Assembly (NCBI RefSeq): GCF_037026715.1
Contig: NZ_JBANCG010000007.1
Span: 1 to 64,000, forward strand
Length of the DNA: 64,000 bases
DNA from: Breoghania sp037026715
Lineage (GTDB): Bacteria; Pseudomonadota; Alphaproteobacteria; Rhizobiales; Stappiaceae
Direction: 5' to 3'
Numbering within the stretch: the first letter of the stretch is position 1; every line of letters starts with the position of its first letter. A program made the translations under genes and the position numbers. The notes below the pieces were generated by a model, which saw only the letters and a program-made list of their open reading frames with translations, had not been told where the DNA came from and made no database searches. Positions 40,581-48,328 of the stretch are shown here, one piece after another.

Positions 40581-40782
40581 CGGGAACGGCTCCTCTCACG
40601 ATCGTCGCGGTCTGCTCCAGTCCCGGACGGGTAATTGTCATTTTGTTCATCATTCGGGCAGCGATGACCCGATTTTGCCAAGAAATGATCCCGGCACCGC
40701 CCGTGGCGGACCACTTTCGCCAGCCATATCCATGCGGCGAACGGGAAGCACCTCCCGGATCGCCGGACGGAGACACCACGCG

Positions 40783-41034
40783 ATGCGCAAGTTCTGGATT
40801 CTGCTGGCGGCGGCGACCCTCGCCGTCATCTACTTCGCGGTCACGCCGGGCGGCCCGCTGAGCGTCGCACCGCACGCATCTCTCGTCGACAACTGGTCCG
40901 GCACCCGCATCGCCGACCTCGCCCCCGCGATGACGGACGCTGGCGAAACCGGCCACGGCTCGACCATTGACGAGACGGTCGCCCGCGTTCTCGACCTGCT
41001 CGGCCTTCCCGCTTCCGTGAACGCCGACAGCTGA
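40783..41034 (+). CDS. Small secreted or membrane-anchored protein antisense in the urease operon
   Basis: An 83-residue protein on the plus strand in the gap between ureB and ureC. The N-terminus MRKFWILLAAATLAVIYFAV is a signal peptide or membrane anchor, followed by a short Pro/Gly stretch and a soluble tail that ends in a helix (TIDETVARVLDLLGLP). Almost every codon ends in G or C, as expected for a real gene here, and GGAG precedes the start. No family is recognised. Its expression would oppose urease operon transcription across this region. Confidence 0.6.
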   Translation: MRKFWILLAAATLAVIYFAVTPGGPLSVAPHASLVDNWSGTRIADLAPAMTDAGETGHGSTIDETVARVLDLLGLPASVNADS

Positions 41035-41093
41035 AACGGCAGCGCGCACCCGTGATCCGTGCGGTTCGATCGCCATGGCGCGCAACCCTTCGC

Positions 41094-41399
41094 TCAGAGC
41101 TTGCCCATCACGGCCTGATTAAATCCGTAGACGGTGCGAGCACCGCGATAGGGCACCAGCGTGACACGGCGCGTCTGGCCGGGCTCGAAACGCACCGCTG
41201 TGCCGGCGGGAATGTCGAGCCGCATGCCCCTGGCGGCCTCCCGGTCGAAGGAGAGCCCGGCATTGGTCTCAGCGAAATGGTAATGGCTACCGACCTGAAT
41301 GGGTCTGTCGCCGGTATTGGCGACCTCCAGCGCAATCGACTGAAGACCTGCGTTGAGTTCGATCTCGCCGTCTCTCGGCAGCACTTCTCCGGGGATCAT
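41094..41399 (-). CDS. ureB: Urease subunit beta
   Basis: UreB is a structural subunit of the UreABC trimer. The family features are MIPGEVLPRDGEIELN, VANTGDRPIQVGSHYHFAE and RRVTLVPYRGARTVYGFN. The start at MIPGEVL gives 101 residues, as usual; an in-frame Met 11 codons earlier is less likely. It follows ureA by 38 bases. Confidence 0.97.
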   Translation of the reverse strand: MIPGEVLPRDGEIELNAGLQSIALEVANTGDRPIQVGSHYHFAETNAGLSFDREAARGMRLDIPAGTAVRFEPGQTRRVTLVPYRGARTVYGFNQAVMGKL

Positions 41400-41437
41400 G
41401 GCATCTTGCCCTTTTCCGTCAATTGTGTTCATCGGGC

Positions 41438-41740
41438 TCAGCGGATCGGTTCGTGCACCGTCACCAGCTTGGTGCCATCGGGAAAGGTCGCCTCGACCTG
41501 TACGTCGTGGATCATCTCCGCCACGCCCTCCATAACCTGATCACGGGTGATCACCTTGGCGCCGTCCTGCATCAGATCCGCCACGCTGCGCCCGTCGCGC
41601 GCGCCTTCGGCCACGAAATCGGAAATCAGCGCCACCGCTTCCGGATAATTGAGCTTCACCCCCCGCTCCAGCCGCCTGCGGGCAACCATCGCGGCCATGG
41701 CGGTCATCAGCTTGTCCTTCTCCCTGGGAGTCAGGTTCAT
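41438..41740 (-). CDS. ureA: Urease subunit gamma
   Basis: UreA is the 100-residue gamma subunit. It begins MNLTPREKDKLMTAMAAMVA and has RRRLERGVKLNYPEAVALI and the end motif ATFPDGTKLVTVHEPIR, all standard. It lies between ureD (21 bases) and ureB on one strand. Confidence 0.98.
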   Translation of the reverse strand: MNLTPREKDKLMTAMAAMVARRRLERGVKLNYPEAVALISDFVAEGARDGRSVADLMQDGAKVITRDQVMEGVAEMIHDVQVEATFPDGTKLVTVHEPIR

Positions 41741-41761
41741 GTCCGTGTCCTTGATCTCTCG

Positions 41762-42646
41762 TCAGCAATGCCAGACCCGCGGCAGATCCGTGCCGCGCCA
41801 GTCCTGCAGAAAAGTCATGATCGCATCGCGCAGCACGCGTGCATCGGCAGACAGCATGCGCACGACCAGAACGCCGCCCCCGGCATCGGCACCCGTGCCG
41901 GCCCAAGCGCTAGCCCCGCAGCAAAGCCGCTCGCTCCGGCACCGTGCCAGCACGGCCCGCGCCTCGTCTATCCGCGCCTGCGCATCGTCACTCGCCTGAA
42001 GGATCGTCGCGAAGGCACGCGCGCCGGCCCCGGTCGCAGGCCCCGCGAGGATCGCCCGGGCATCGCCCTCGAGCCGGGTATCGTCGGCAAAGACGAGCCG
42101 TCCGTCGCGGCGCACGCGCCAGCGATCGCGCAGGCTCACGCAGTCGACGCTCTCGCCCATCGCCGCCCGTCCCAGAACCACCGCCTCCACCGCGAGCAGG
42201 CTTGCCGAGCTTGAGAGATCGGCCTCCAGCTGCCGGTCAAGCCGTGCACCGTTGAAGACGATCGTCTCCTGCGGCAACCAGCAAGCCTGGGCGCCATCTC
42301 CAACGATCAGCCTATTCGAAACTTCGCCGGCATCGCCCAGACTGCGATACACCCGCTCGGCAGCCTGGCTCGTCACGACAGCCTGTGTCCCGCCGCCCCA
42401 GGCCGCGGAATAATCCAGCCGGTCGCCGCCGGCGATCCCGCCCGCCGTATTGAGCAGCACCGCCTGGCGCTCGCCTCTGGTGCGCGGAAGCCGGATCTTC
42501 GCACAGCCGCTCTGGTAGAGATCGGCCAGCCGCGTGCCCCTCTCCCCCGCTGGTCCCGAAGGACACGCAAACGCCACATGCGCCCGCCCCTGTGCGCGCT
42601 GCAAGCTACCGGAAACGGCGCTGTCGATGGGAGAAGGGGCGAGCAT
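41762..42646 (-). CDS. ureD: Urease accessory protein UreD
   Basis: UreD (UreH) forms the platform for UreF and UreG and passes nickel to the urease apoprotein. Landmarks are TRGERQAVLLNTAGGIAGGD, VTSQAAERVYRS and the acidic strand region around LPQETIVFNGARLDR. The start at MLAPSPIDSAV gives 294 residues; an upstream Met would add 21 residues not expected in the family. It is the first gene of the operon, and the 254-base gap to the divergent carboxypeptidase gene should contain its promoter. Confidence 0.94.
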   Translation of the reverse strand: MLAPSPIDSAVSGSLQRAQGRAHVAFACPSGPAGERGTRLADLYQSGCAKIRLPRTRGERQAVLLNTAGGIAGGDRLDYSAAWGGGTQAVVTSQAAERVYRSLGDAGEVSNRLIVGDGAQACWLPQETIVFNGARLDRQLEADLSSSASLLAVEAVVLGRAAMGESVDCVSLRDRWRVRRDGRLVFADDTRLEGDARAILAGPATGAGARAFATILQASDDAQARIDEARAVLARCRSERLCCGASAWAGTGADAGGGVLVVRMLSADARVLRDAIMTFLQDWRGTDLPRVWHC

Positions 42647-42900
42647 GGACGGAATGACGTGCCGGTTTGAGTTCGAGATCATTGCAGGAAAGAGCAATCC
42701 ACGGGCCAAGCCACATGATCGCTCATTTTCGCGGCTTCAGGGTGACAAATGGACAGCGGATTGACCAGAAAGGCGTCAATCGCCCAATTTTTGCGCACGC
42801 GCGCCGCCCACCGAATGACGGCATGCGCATCCTTTATCCCTCTCACGGCAACGCCCGCCTGCGGGAAGACTTTGCATAAAGCCCCCCAGATCGGCTATTC

Positions 42901-44472
42901 ATGCCCTTTATCGATACGCGAAGGTCGATCTCAGTTTCGGGAAGCCCGGCACGTGCTGCCTGTGGCGACCGGACTGTTCAGGACACCGGCGAGGTTGATT
43001 TGGTCGTTTCAGCGATATCGCGCGCACGTTTCCCGTTTCCGCGCAGCCGGAGCGGGTCTCGCTCTGCCGCCCATCCGGTTGCCGTCCTGCTTGCCGCCGC
43101 GCTCGTTCTTGTCACCTTCCATGGCCAGGCGGCACAGGCCAAGGTCGCGGCCTGGATGGTTTTCGAGGCGAATTCCGGCAAGGTGATCGAGCAGCACGAC
43201 GCGTTCCGCCGCTGGTATCCCGCCTCGCTGACCAAGCTGATGACCGCCTATGTCACCTTCACCGCCATCCGGGAGGGACGCATCACGATGGCGTCCCCGG
43301 TGACGATGTCGGCGCATGCCGCCGCCCAGCCGCCCTCCAAGATGGGCCTGAAGCCGGGCACGCAGCTCAGCCTCGACGCCGCGCTCAAGGTGATGCTGGT
43401 CAAGTCGGCCAACGACATCGCCGTCGCCATCGCGGAGACCGTCGGCGGTTCGGAAGGCGGTTTTGCCGACGTCATGAACCAGACCGCGCGCCGGCTCGGC
43501 ATGCGCGACACCCATTTCGTCAATCCGCACGGCCTCCCCGATCCCAATCACTATTCCTCCGTGCGCGACATGGCGGTTCTGGCGCGGGCACTGCTGCGCG
43601 ACTTCCCGCAATACCGCGAGCTTTACGGCTACGCGGGCGTGCAGTTCGGCAAGCATCTGCTGCGCTCGGCCAACCGCGAGTATCTCCAGCGCGTTCGCGG
43701 CGCCGACGGCCTGAAGACCGGCTACATCTGCAATTCCGGCTACAATGTCGCCGTCTCCGCGACGCGGGGCGGGCGCACGGTGGTCGCCATCGTCTTCGGC
43801 GCCGCCTCCGGGCTCGAACGCGCCGCCATGAGCCGCCAGCTCATCGAAAAGGGCTTTGAGGGTGGGGGCCTGTTTTCACGGCGCAAGACGCTCGACGAAA
43901 TGGCGCGGCCGCGCATCGTCAAGGGCCTGCCGCCCGATGGCTATTGCAAGCGCAACAAGAAGCCGGACGTCGCCGAGCTCCTCAAGACCTATGCCGGCGG
44001 CAGAACGACGGGGGTCATGGCAGCCCTGACCGGGAATCCCAATCTGCCCGGCGTTGCCAATGCCTATGCCGGCGACAGCGGCCGCGTGCCGCCGCGCGTG
44101 CCCGGCGCGATACGTTCGGCGAAGAAGAACACCACCGTCCCGCGCACCGGCGACAAGAAGGTCGACTGGGGCGAGGTGATGGACCGCCTGATCGGCTCGC
44201 GCCGCAACTCCGGCGATCTGGTCCGCGTCACACTCGCGGTCGACCCGGACGCCAAGGCGGCGGTCCCTTTGCGTGCGCCGAAGGCCCAGGACCCGTCGGA
44301 AACGGTCGCCGAGGCCTTCGGCGTCGTGATGCCGCCGCGCTCGAAACCCGACGAGAACATCGCGGCCGCAGCCGGCGGAGCACCCGCAGCGACCGGCCGC
44401 CCGCTCGTCATCATCCCGTTGCCGAGCCGGGCGGCCGACGGCACCCCCACTCCCCGCCGCGCGCCTCGCTGA
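42901..44472 (+). CDS. dacF: D-alanyl-D-alanine carboxypeptidase (penicillin-binding protein 5/6 family)
   Basis: A periplasmic serine peptidase that trims peptidoglycan pentapeptides. The three penicillin-binding motifs are in order: SLTK in WYPASLTKLMTAYV, SAN in LVKSANDIAVAIAETVGGSE, and KTG in GADGLKTGYICNSGYNVAV. A signal helix (VAVLLAAALVLVTFHG) with cleavage after AQA is preceded by about 60 poorly conserved residues, so the true start may be a later non-ATG codon, for example the TTG after GAGGTTGA near 43000. A Pro/Ala-rich C-terminal extension of about 200 residues follows the catalytic domain. Confidence 0.88.
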   Translation: MPFIDTRRSISVSGSPARAACGDRTVQDTGEVDLVVSAISRARFPFPRSRSGSRSAAHPVAVLLAAALVLVTFHGQAAQAKVAAWMVFEANSGKVIEQHDAFRRWYPASLTKLMTAYVTFTAIREGRITMASPVTMSAHAAAQPPSKMGLKPGTQLSLDAALKVMLVKSANDIAVAIAETVGGSEGGFADVMNQTARRLGMRDTHFVNPHGLPDPNHYSSVRDMAVLARALLRDFPQYRELYGYAGVQFGKHLLRSANREYLQRVRGADGLKTGYICNSGYNVAVSATRGGRTVVAIVFGAASGLERAAMSRQLIEKGFEGGGLFSRRKTLDEMARPRIVKGLPPDGYCKRNKKPDVAELLKTYAGGRTTGVMAALTGNPNLPGVANAYAGDSGRVPPRVPGAIRSAKKNTTVPRTGDKKVDWGEVMDRLIGSRRNSGDLVRVTLAVDPDAKAAVPLRAPKAQDPSETVAEAFGVVMPPRSKPDENIAAAAGGAPAATGRPLVIIPLPSRAADGTPTPRRAPR

Positions 44473-44527
44473 GCGCTCGGCCCATTACGAGCGCCGGCCG
44501 CGCGGCCGTTCACGATCGGATACCGTC

Positions 44528-45697
44528 ATGACTGATGCCCCCCGCCGGAGACCGCCCGAACCGGTCCCGCTTACCGTGCTGACCGGGTTCCTCGGCGCCG
44601 GCAAGACCACGCTCTTGAACCGCCTGCTCGCAGATCCCGCGCTGAAGGACACCGCCGTCATCGTCAACGAGTTCGGCGATGTCGGCCTCGATCACCTACT
44701 GGTCGCAACCGCCGATGAAGGCGTGATCGAGCTTTCCTCCGGCTGCCTGTGCTGCACCATTCGCGGCGATCTCATCAACACGCTGGAAGACCTGCTGCGA
44801 CGGCTCGACAACGGCCGCATCGATGCGCTGAAGCGCGTCGTCATCGAGACGACCGGCCTTGCCGATCCCGCTCCCGTCCTGCACGCGGTGATGCTGCACC
44901 CCTATCTGGTCATGCGCTACCGGCTCGATGGCGTGATCACCATGATCGACGCCATCAATGGCGCCGCCACGCTCGATGCCCACGAGGAAGCGGTGAAGCA
45001 GGTCGCTGTCGCCGACCGGCTGGTGCTGACCAAATCGGATCTGGTCGACAGCGACGAGACCCGCGCTGGGCTCGATGCGCTGCATGCGCGGATCCGTCGG
45101 CTCAATCCCGGCGCGCCGATTCTCGATGCCGCCAAGGGCGAGGCGAGCGCCGAGGCCCTGCTCGATTGCGGGCTCTACAACCCCGACACCAAGATCCCCG
45201 ATGTGCGCCGCTGGCTTGGCGAGGAAGCGCAGGCGGATGACGGACATAGTCACGAGCATGGGCATGATCATCATCATGATCACGGGCATCACCATCACGA
45301 CGTCAACCGCCACGATGACCACATCCGCGCCTTCACGCTGAAGAGCGACAGGTCGATCCCGACGGCGGGGCTGGAGATGTTCCTGGACCTGATCCGCTCC
45401 GCGCACGGGCCGAACCTGCTGCGTTTCAAGGGCATCGTCGCGATTGCGGAGGATCCCGACCATCCTGTCGTGCTGCATGGAGTTCAGCATGTCTTCCACC
45501 CGCCCGTGCGGCTGGAAGCCTGGCCCGACGCCGACCACTCCACCCGGCTGGTCTGCATCACCCGCGACATGCCGAAGGGCTTCGTGGAGGGTCTCTTCGC
45601 GGCCTTCACGAACACCGCGCAGACCGACACCCCGGATTCCGCGGCCATGCTCGACAATCCGCTTGCGGTGCCGGGCTTCAAGGGAACATTCGGGTAA
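44528..45697 (+). CDS. COG0523 (CobW-type) G3E-family GTPase with His-rich loop
   Basis: A 389-residue metallochaperone-type GTPase. The N-terminus has the P-loop TGFLGAGKTTLLNRLL. The family metal-binding CxCC is in SSGCLCCTIRGDL, followed by ETTGLADP and LTKSDLVDSD. Between the GTPase and the C-terminal CobW_C domain is a His/Asp/Gly-rich loop (about 235-262) with more than ten histidines. Members serve zinc or cobalt enzymes. The nearby adenosyltransferase and B12-dependent mutase allow a cobalt role, but zinc is just as possible. Confidence 0.9.
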   Translation: MTDAPRRRPPEPVPLTVLTGFLGAGKTTLLNRLLADPALKDTAVIVNEFGDVGLDHLLVATADEGVIELSSGCLCCTIRGDLINTLEDLLRRLDNGRIDALKRVVIETTGLADPAPVLHAVMLHPYLVMRYRLDGVITMIDAINGAATLDAHEEAVKQVAVADRLVLTKSDLVDSDETRAGLDALHARIRRLNPGAPILDAAKGEASAEALLDCGLYNPDTKIPDVRRWLGEEAQADDGHSHEHGHDHHHDHGHHHHDVNRHDDHIRAFTLKSDRSIPTAGLEMFLDLIRSAHGPNLLRFKGIVAIAEDPDHPVVLHGVQHVFHPPVRLEAWPDADHSTRLVCITRDMPKGFVEGLFAAFTNTAQTDTPDSAAMLDNPLAVPGFKGTFG

Positions 45698-45745
45698 GGC
45701 GGGCTGCCGCCGCACGTTGGCACCTTCTGAGGAAAACTCTCCAGT

Positions 45746-45871
45746 GTCATCCCGGGTGCGCTGCAACGTGAAACGTTGCCGTGCAGAACCGGGGTCTCAA
45801 GCGGTTCGGACCGAGGGGAGATCCCGGATCTGCGAAGCGGCACTCACGCGCCGCACCGCGTCCGGAATGAC
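45746..45871. repeat. REP-like palindromic intergenic element
   Basis: The element is bounded by GTCATCCCGG and CCGGAATGAC (9 of 10 complementary). Inside are a GCAACGT/ACGTTGC hairpin and a CCGGGGTCTC/GAGATCCCGG pair. This nested three-hairpin layout and the ends are like the short palindromic repeats scattered through alphaproteobacterial genomes. It lies just past the COG0523 gene in a gap with no gene. Confidence 0.65.
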
Positions 45872-45981
45872 GGTGGAGACAGACGTGTGGATTTGAAGGG
45901 TGCGCCGGGATCTCGGGCCAGCCGGCAATGACAGTGAAAGGCCGTGCGGATAAACCACCCGCTCCGCTATCTCATCCTGCC

Positions 45982-46554
45982 CTACCGGTTCTTTCCCGGA
46001 ACCCAGAGCACATCGCCATCGCCCTGTGCATTCACCCAGCGGGCGGCGACGAACAGGAAATCGGAAAGCCGGTTTGCATAGCGAAGCGCGGCACCGTTGA
46101 TCTTCTCGTGCCCGACAAGCTCGCTCATCAGCCGTTCCGCGCGCCGCGCCACCGTGCGGGCAAGATGGAGGTGAGCGGCGGCCGCAGATCCCGCAGGCAG
46201 CACGAAGGAGCGCAGCGGCTCAAGATCGCCGTTAAGCCGGTCGATCTCCGCCTCCAGCCTCTTCACCTGCTCGTCGGTGATGCGCAGCGGTTCGTAGGGC
46301 AGCGGTTCCTCGGCCTCTGGCGTGGCGAGATCGGCGCCGAGATCGAACAGGTCGTTCTGGATGCGCGCCATGGTGGCGTCGAGATCCGGCAGGCCGGAAA
46401 GATGAAGCCGCACCAGCCCGAGCGTGGCGTTGGTCTCATCCACCGTGCCGTAGGCGGCGACCCTGAGGTCGTGCTTGGCCCGGCGCTCGCCGGAGCCCAG
46501 CGCCGTCGTGCCGTCGTCGCCGGTGCGCGTGTAGATCTTGTTCAGAACAACCAT
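45982..46554 (-). CDS. pduO: Cob(I)alamin adenosyltransferase, PduO type
   Basis: This enzyme transfers adenosyl from ATP to cob(I)alamin to make adenosylcobalamin. The 190-residue helical protein begins MVVLNKIYTRTGDDGTTALG, the ATP-binding signature. It has VAAYGTVDETNATLGL, FVLPAGSAAAAHLHLARTVARR in two parts, and LSDFLFVAARWVN. The start at MVVLNKIY is preferred over one seven codons upstream. It runs in the same direction as ccr, 133 bases downstream of it, and would supply the cofactor for the ecm product nearby. Confidence 0.95.
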   Translation of the reverse strand: MVVLNKIYTRTGDDGTTALGSGERRAKHDLRVAAYGTVDETNATLGLVRLHLSGLPDLDATMARIQNDLFDLGADLATPEAEEPLPYEPLRITDEQVKRLEAEIDRLNGDLEPLRSFVLPAGSAAAAHLHLARTVARRAERLMSELVGHEKINGAALRYANRLSDFLFVAARWVNAQGDGDVLWVPGKNR

Positions 46555-46687
46555 CGCCGAATCCTCCGTCCACAATTGGCCGGACGGTAGAACAAGCGGC
46601 CCCCGGACGAAAGCACCCGGGGTGAGATGGAGATCTTGAGATACCGCGCGGCGCTTTCATCCGCACCGCCGGGGCTTTTGCCGGGCC

Positions 46688-47983
46688 CTACTGACCGGTC
46701 GCCTCCAGCACGTCCTCGAAGGAGCGCAGCCCCGCGTGCGGAGCGTTGACGAGCACGGCCATGTTGCCGGGCGCATGCTGGTTCTTCCACATCTTGGTGT
46801 GTGCCTTGGGAATCTGTTCCCAGGGGAAGACCTCCGACATGCACGGATCGATGCGGCGCTCGATCATCAGCTTGTTGGCGGCCGCCGCCTGCTTCAGATG
46901 GGCGAAGTGCGAGCCCTGGATGCGCTTCTGGTGCATCCACACGTAGCGGGCATCGAACGTGATGTTGAAACCCGTCGTGCCGGCGCAGAAAACCACCATG
47001 CCGCCGCGCTTAACCACGAAGGTGGAGACGGGGAACGTCTGCTCGCCGGGATGCTCGAAAACGAAATCGACGTTCACGCCCTTGCCGGTGATGTCCCAGA
47101 TCGCCTTGCCGAACTTGCGCACCTCGTTGAACCAGGTCTTGTACTCTTCGGAGTTGACCTTCGGCAGCTGGCCCCAGCAGGCGAAATCCTTTCGGTTGAT
47201 GACGCCCTTGGCACCGAGGCTCATCACGAAATCGCGCTTGTCCTCTTCCGATATGATGCCGATCGCGTTGGCGCCGGCCGCCGCGCACAGCTGCACGGCG
47301 AACACCCCGAGCCCGCCGGAGGCGCCCCACACCAGCACGTTGTCGCCCGGACGAATGATGTGCGGACGGTGACCCCACAGCATGCGGTAGGCAGTGGCGA
47401 GCGTCAGCGTATAGCAGGCGCTCTCTTCCCAGGTCAGATGCTGCGGGCGGTGCATGAGCTGGCGCGCCTGAACCCGGGCAAACTGGGCAAACGAGCCGTC
47501 AGGCGTCTCATACCCCCAGATGCGCTGGGAATTGGAGAACATCGGGTCGCCGCCGTTGCACTCCTCGTCGTCGCCATCGTCCTGATTGCAGTGGATGACG
47601 ACCTCGTCGCCGACCTTCCAGCGCCGCACCTTGGAACCGACCGCCCAAACGATGCCCGAGGCATCCGATCCGGCGATATGGTAGGGCTGCTTGTGGACAT
47701 CGAAGACCGAGATCGGCTCGCCAAGACCGGCCCAGATCCCGTTGTAATTCACGCCCGCGGCCATCACCAGCACCAGCGCCTCGTCGTCGCCGATCTCCCA
47801 GGTCGGAACGACCTCCTTCTGCATTGCCTCTTCCGGCGGACCGTGCCTTTCGCGACGGATCACCCAGGCATGCATCTTTTCCGGCACATGGCCGAGCGGC
47901 GGAATCTCTCCCATTTCGTAGAGATCCTTGATTTCGCCGGCCGGCTTAGGCGGCTGCGCCTCGGCGTGAGCTGTGACAGCCAT
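46688..47983 (-). CDS. ccr: Crotonyl-CoA carboxylase/reductase
   Basis: Ccr reductively carboxylates crotonyl-CoA to ethylmalonyl-CoA with NADPH, the defining step of the ethylmalonyl-CoA pathway. The 431-residue MDR-family protein shows GVNYNGIWAGLGEPIS, HIAGSDASGIVWAVG and the NADP fold VLVWGASGGLGVFAVQL. It also has the Ccr-specific FACWGQLPKVNSEEYKTW, DFVFEHPGEQTF and GTTGFNITFDARYVWMHQKR. The start follows GGAAGAGAGAC. An adenosyltransferase gene follows it on the same strand. Confidence 0.97.
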   Translation of the reverse strand: MAVTAHAEAQPPKPAGEIKDLYEMGEIPPLGHVPEKMHAWVIRRERHGPPEEAMQKEVVPTWEIGDDEALVLVMAAGVNYNGIWAGLGEPISVFDVHKQPYHIAGSDASGIVWAVGSKVRRWKVGDEVVIHCNQDDGDDEECNGGDPMFSNSQRIWGYETPDGSFAQFARVQARQLMHRPQHLTWEESACYTLTLATAYRMLWGHRPHIIRPGDNVLVWGASGGLGVFAVQLCAAAGANAIGIISEEDKRDFVMSLGAKGVINRKDFACWGQLPKVNSEEYKTWFNEVRKFGKAIWDITGKGVNVDFVFEHPGEQTFPVSTFVVKRGGMVVFCAGTTGFNITFDARYVWMHQKRIQGSHFAHLKQAAAANKLMIERRIDPCMSEVFPWEQIPKAHTKMWKNQHAPGNMAVLVNAPHAGLRSFEDVLEATGQ

Positions 47984-48082
47984 GTCTCTCTTCCCATGTT
48001 TTTGCATCGCGCCGGTCGAAACTCGCGGTTCTTTACCTGCGAGCATTCCGCACGACCGGATCCTCCCCTGCGGACAGCCGCA

Positions 48083-48099
48083 ATATTGCGTTGCAATAT
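48083..48099. promoter_or_regulatory. Inverted repeat upstream of ccr
   Basis: ATATTGC and GCAATAT are separated by GTT, about 100 bases upstream of the ccr start. The TTGC-N3-GCAA core is suitable as an operator; no regulator can be assigned. The stretch 47984-48328 otherwise contains no gene. Confidence 0.4.
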
Positions 48100-48244
48100 C
48101 GGGCCAAAGCAAGAGGTTTGAATGATCCTTTAGTCGCAAGCATCGAAAAGCAATGGCGCATCTGGCGGCATTATGTTGCGCAAGGCGGAGAGAACGTCGC
48201 CGGAAAACGGGACGCGGCAGGCGGTGCGGAAAATTGCTGCACCG

Positions 48245-48284
48245 CATAAAAAAGGGCTACGTGGCGATCGCCGCGCGGCCCTTT
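48245..48284 (-). terminator. Rho-independent terminator after the chemoreceptor gene
   Basis: On the minus strand AAAGGGC and GCCCTTT arms enclose an internal dyad (GGCGATCGCC), and the second arm runs into TTTTTT. It lies about 45 bases past the chemoreceptor stop. Confidence 0.75.
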
Positions 48285-48328
48285 CTGTTTTCCGATGACC
48301 CGTTTCCGGAACGGGAGCAATTCGTCGG

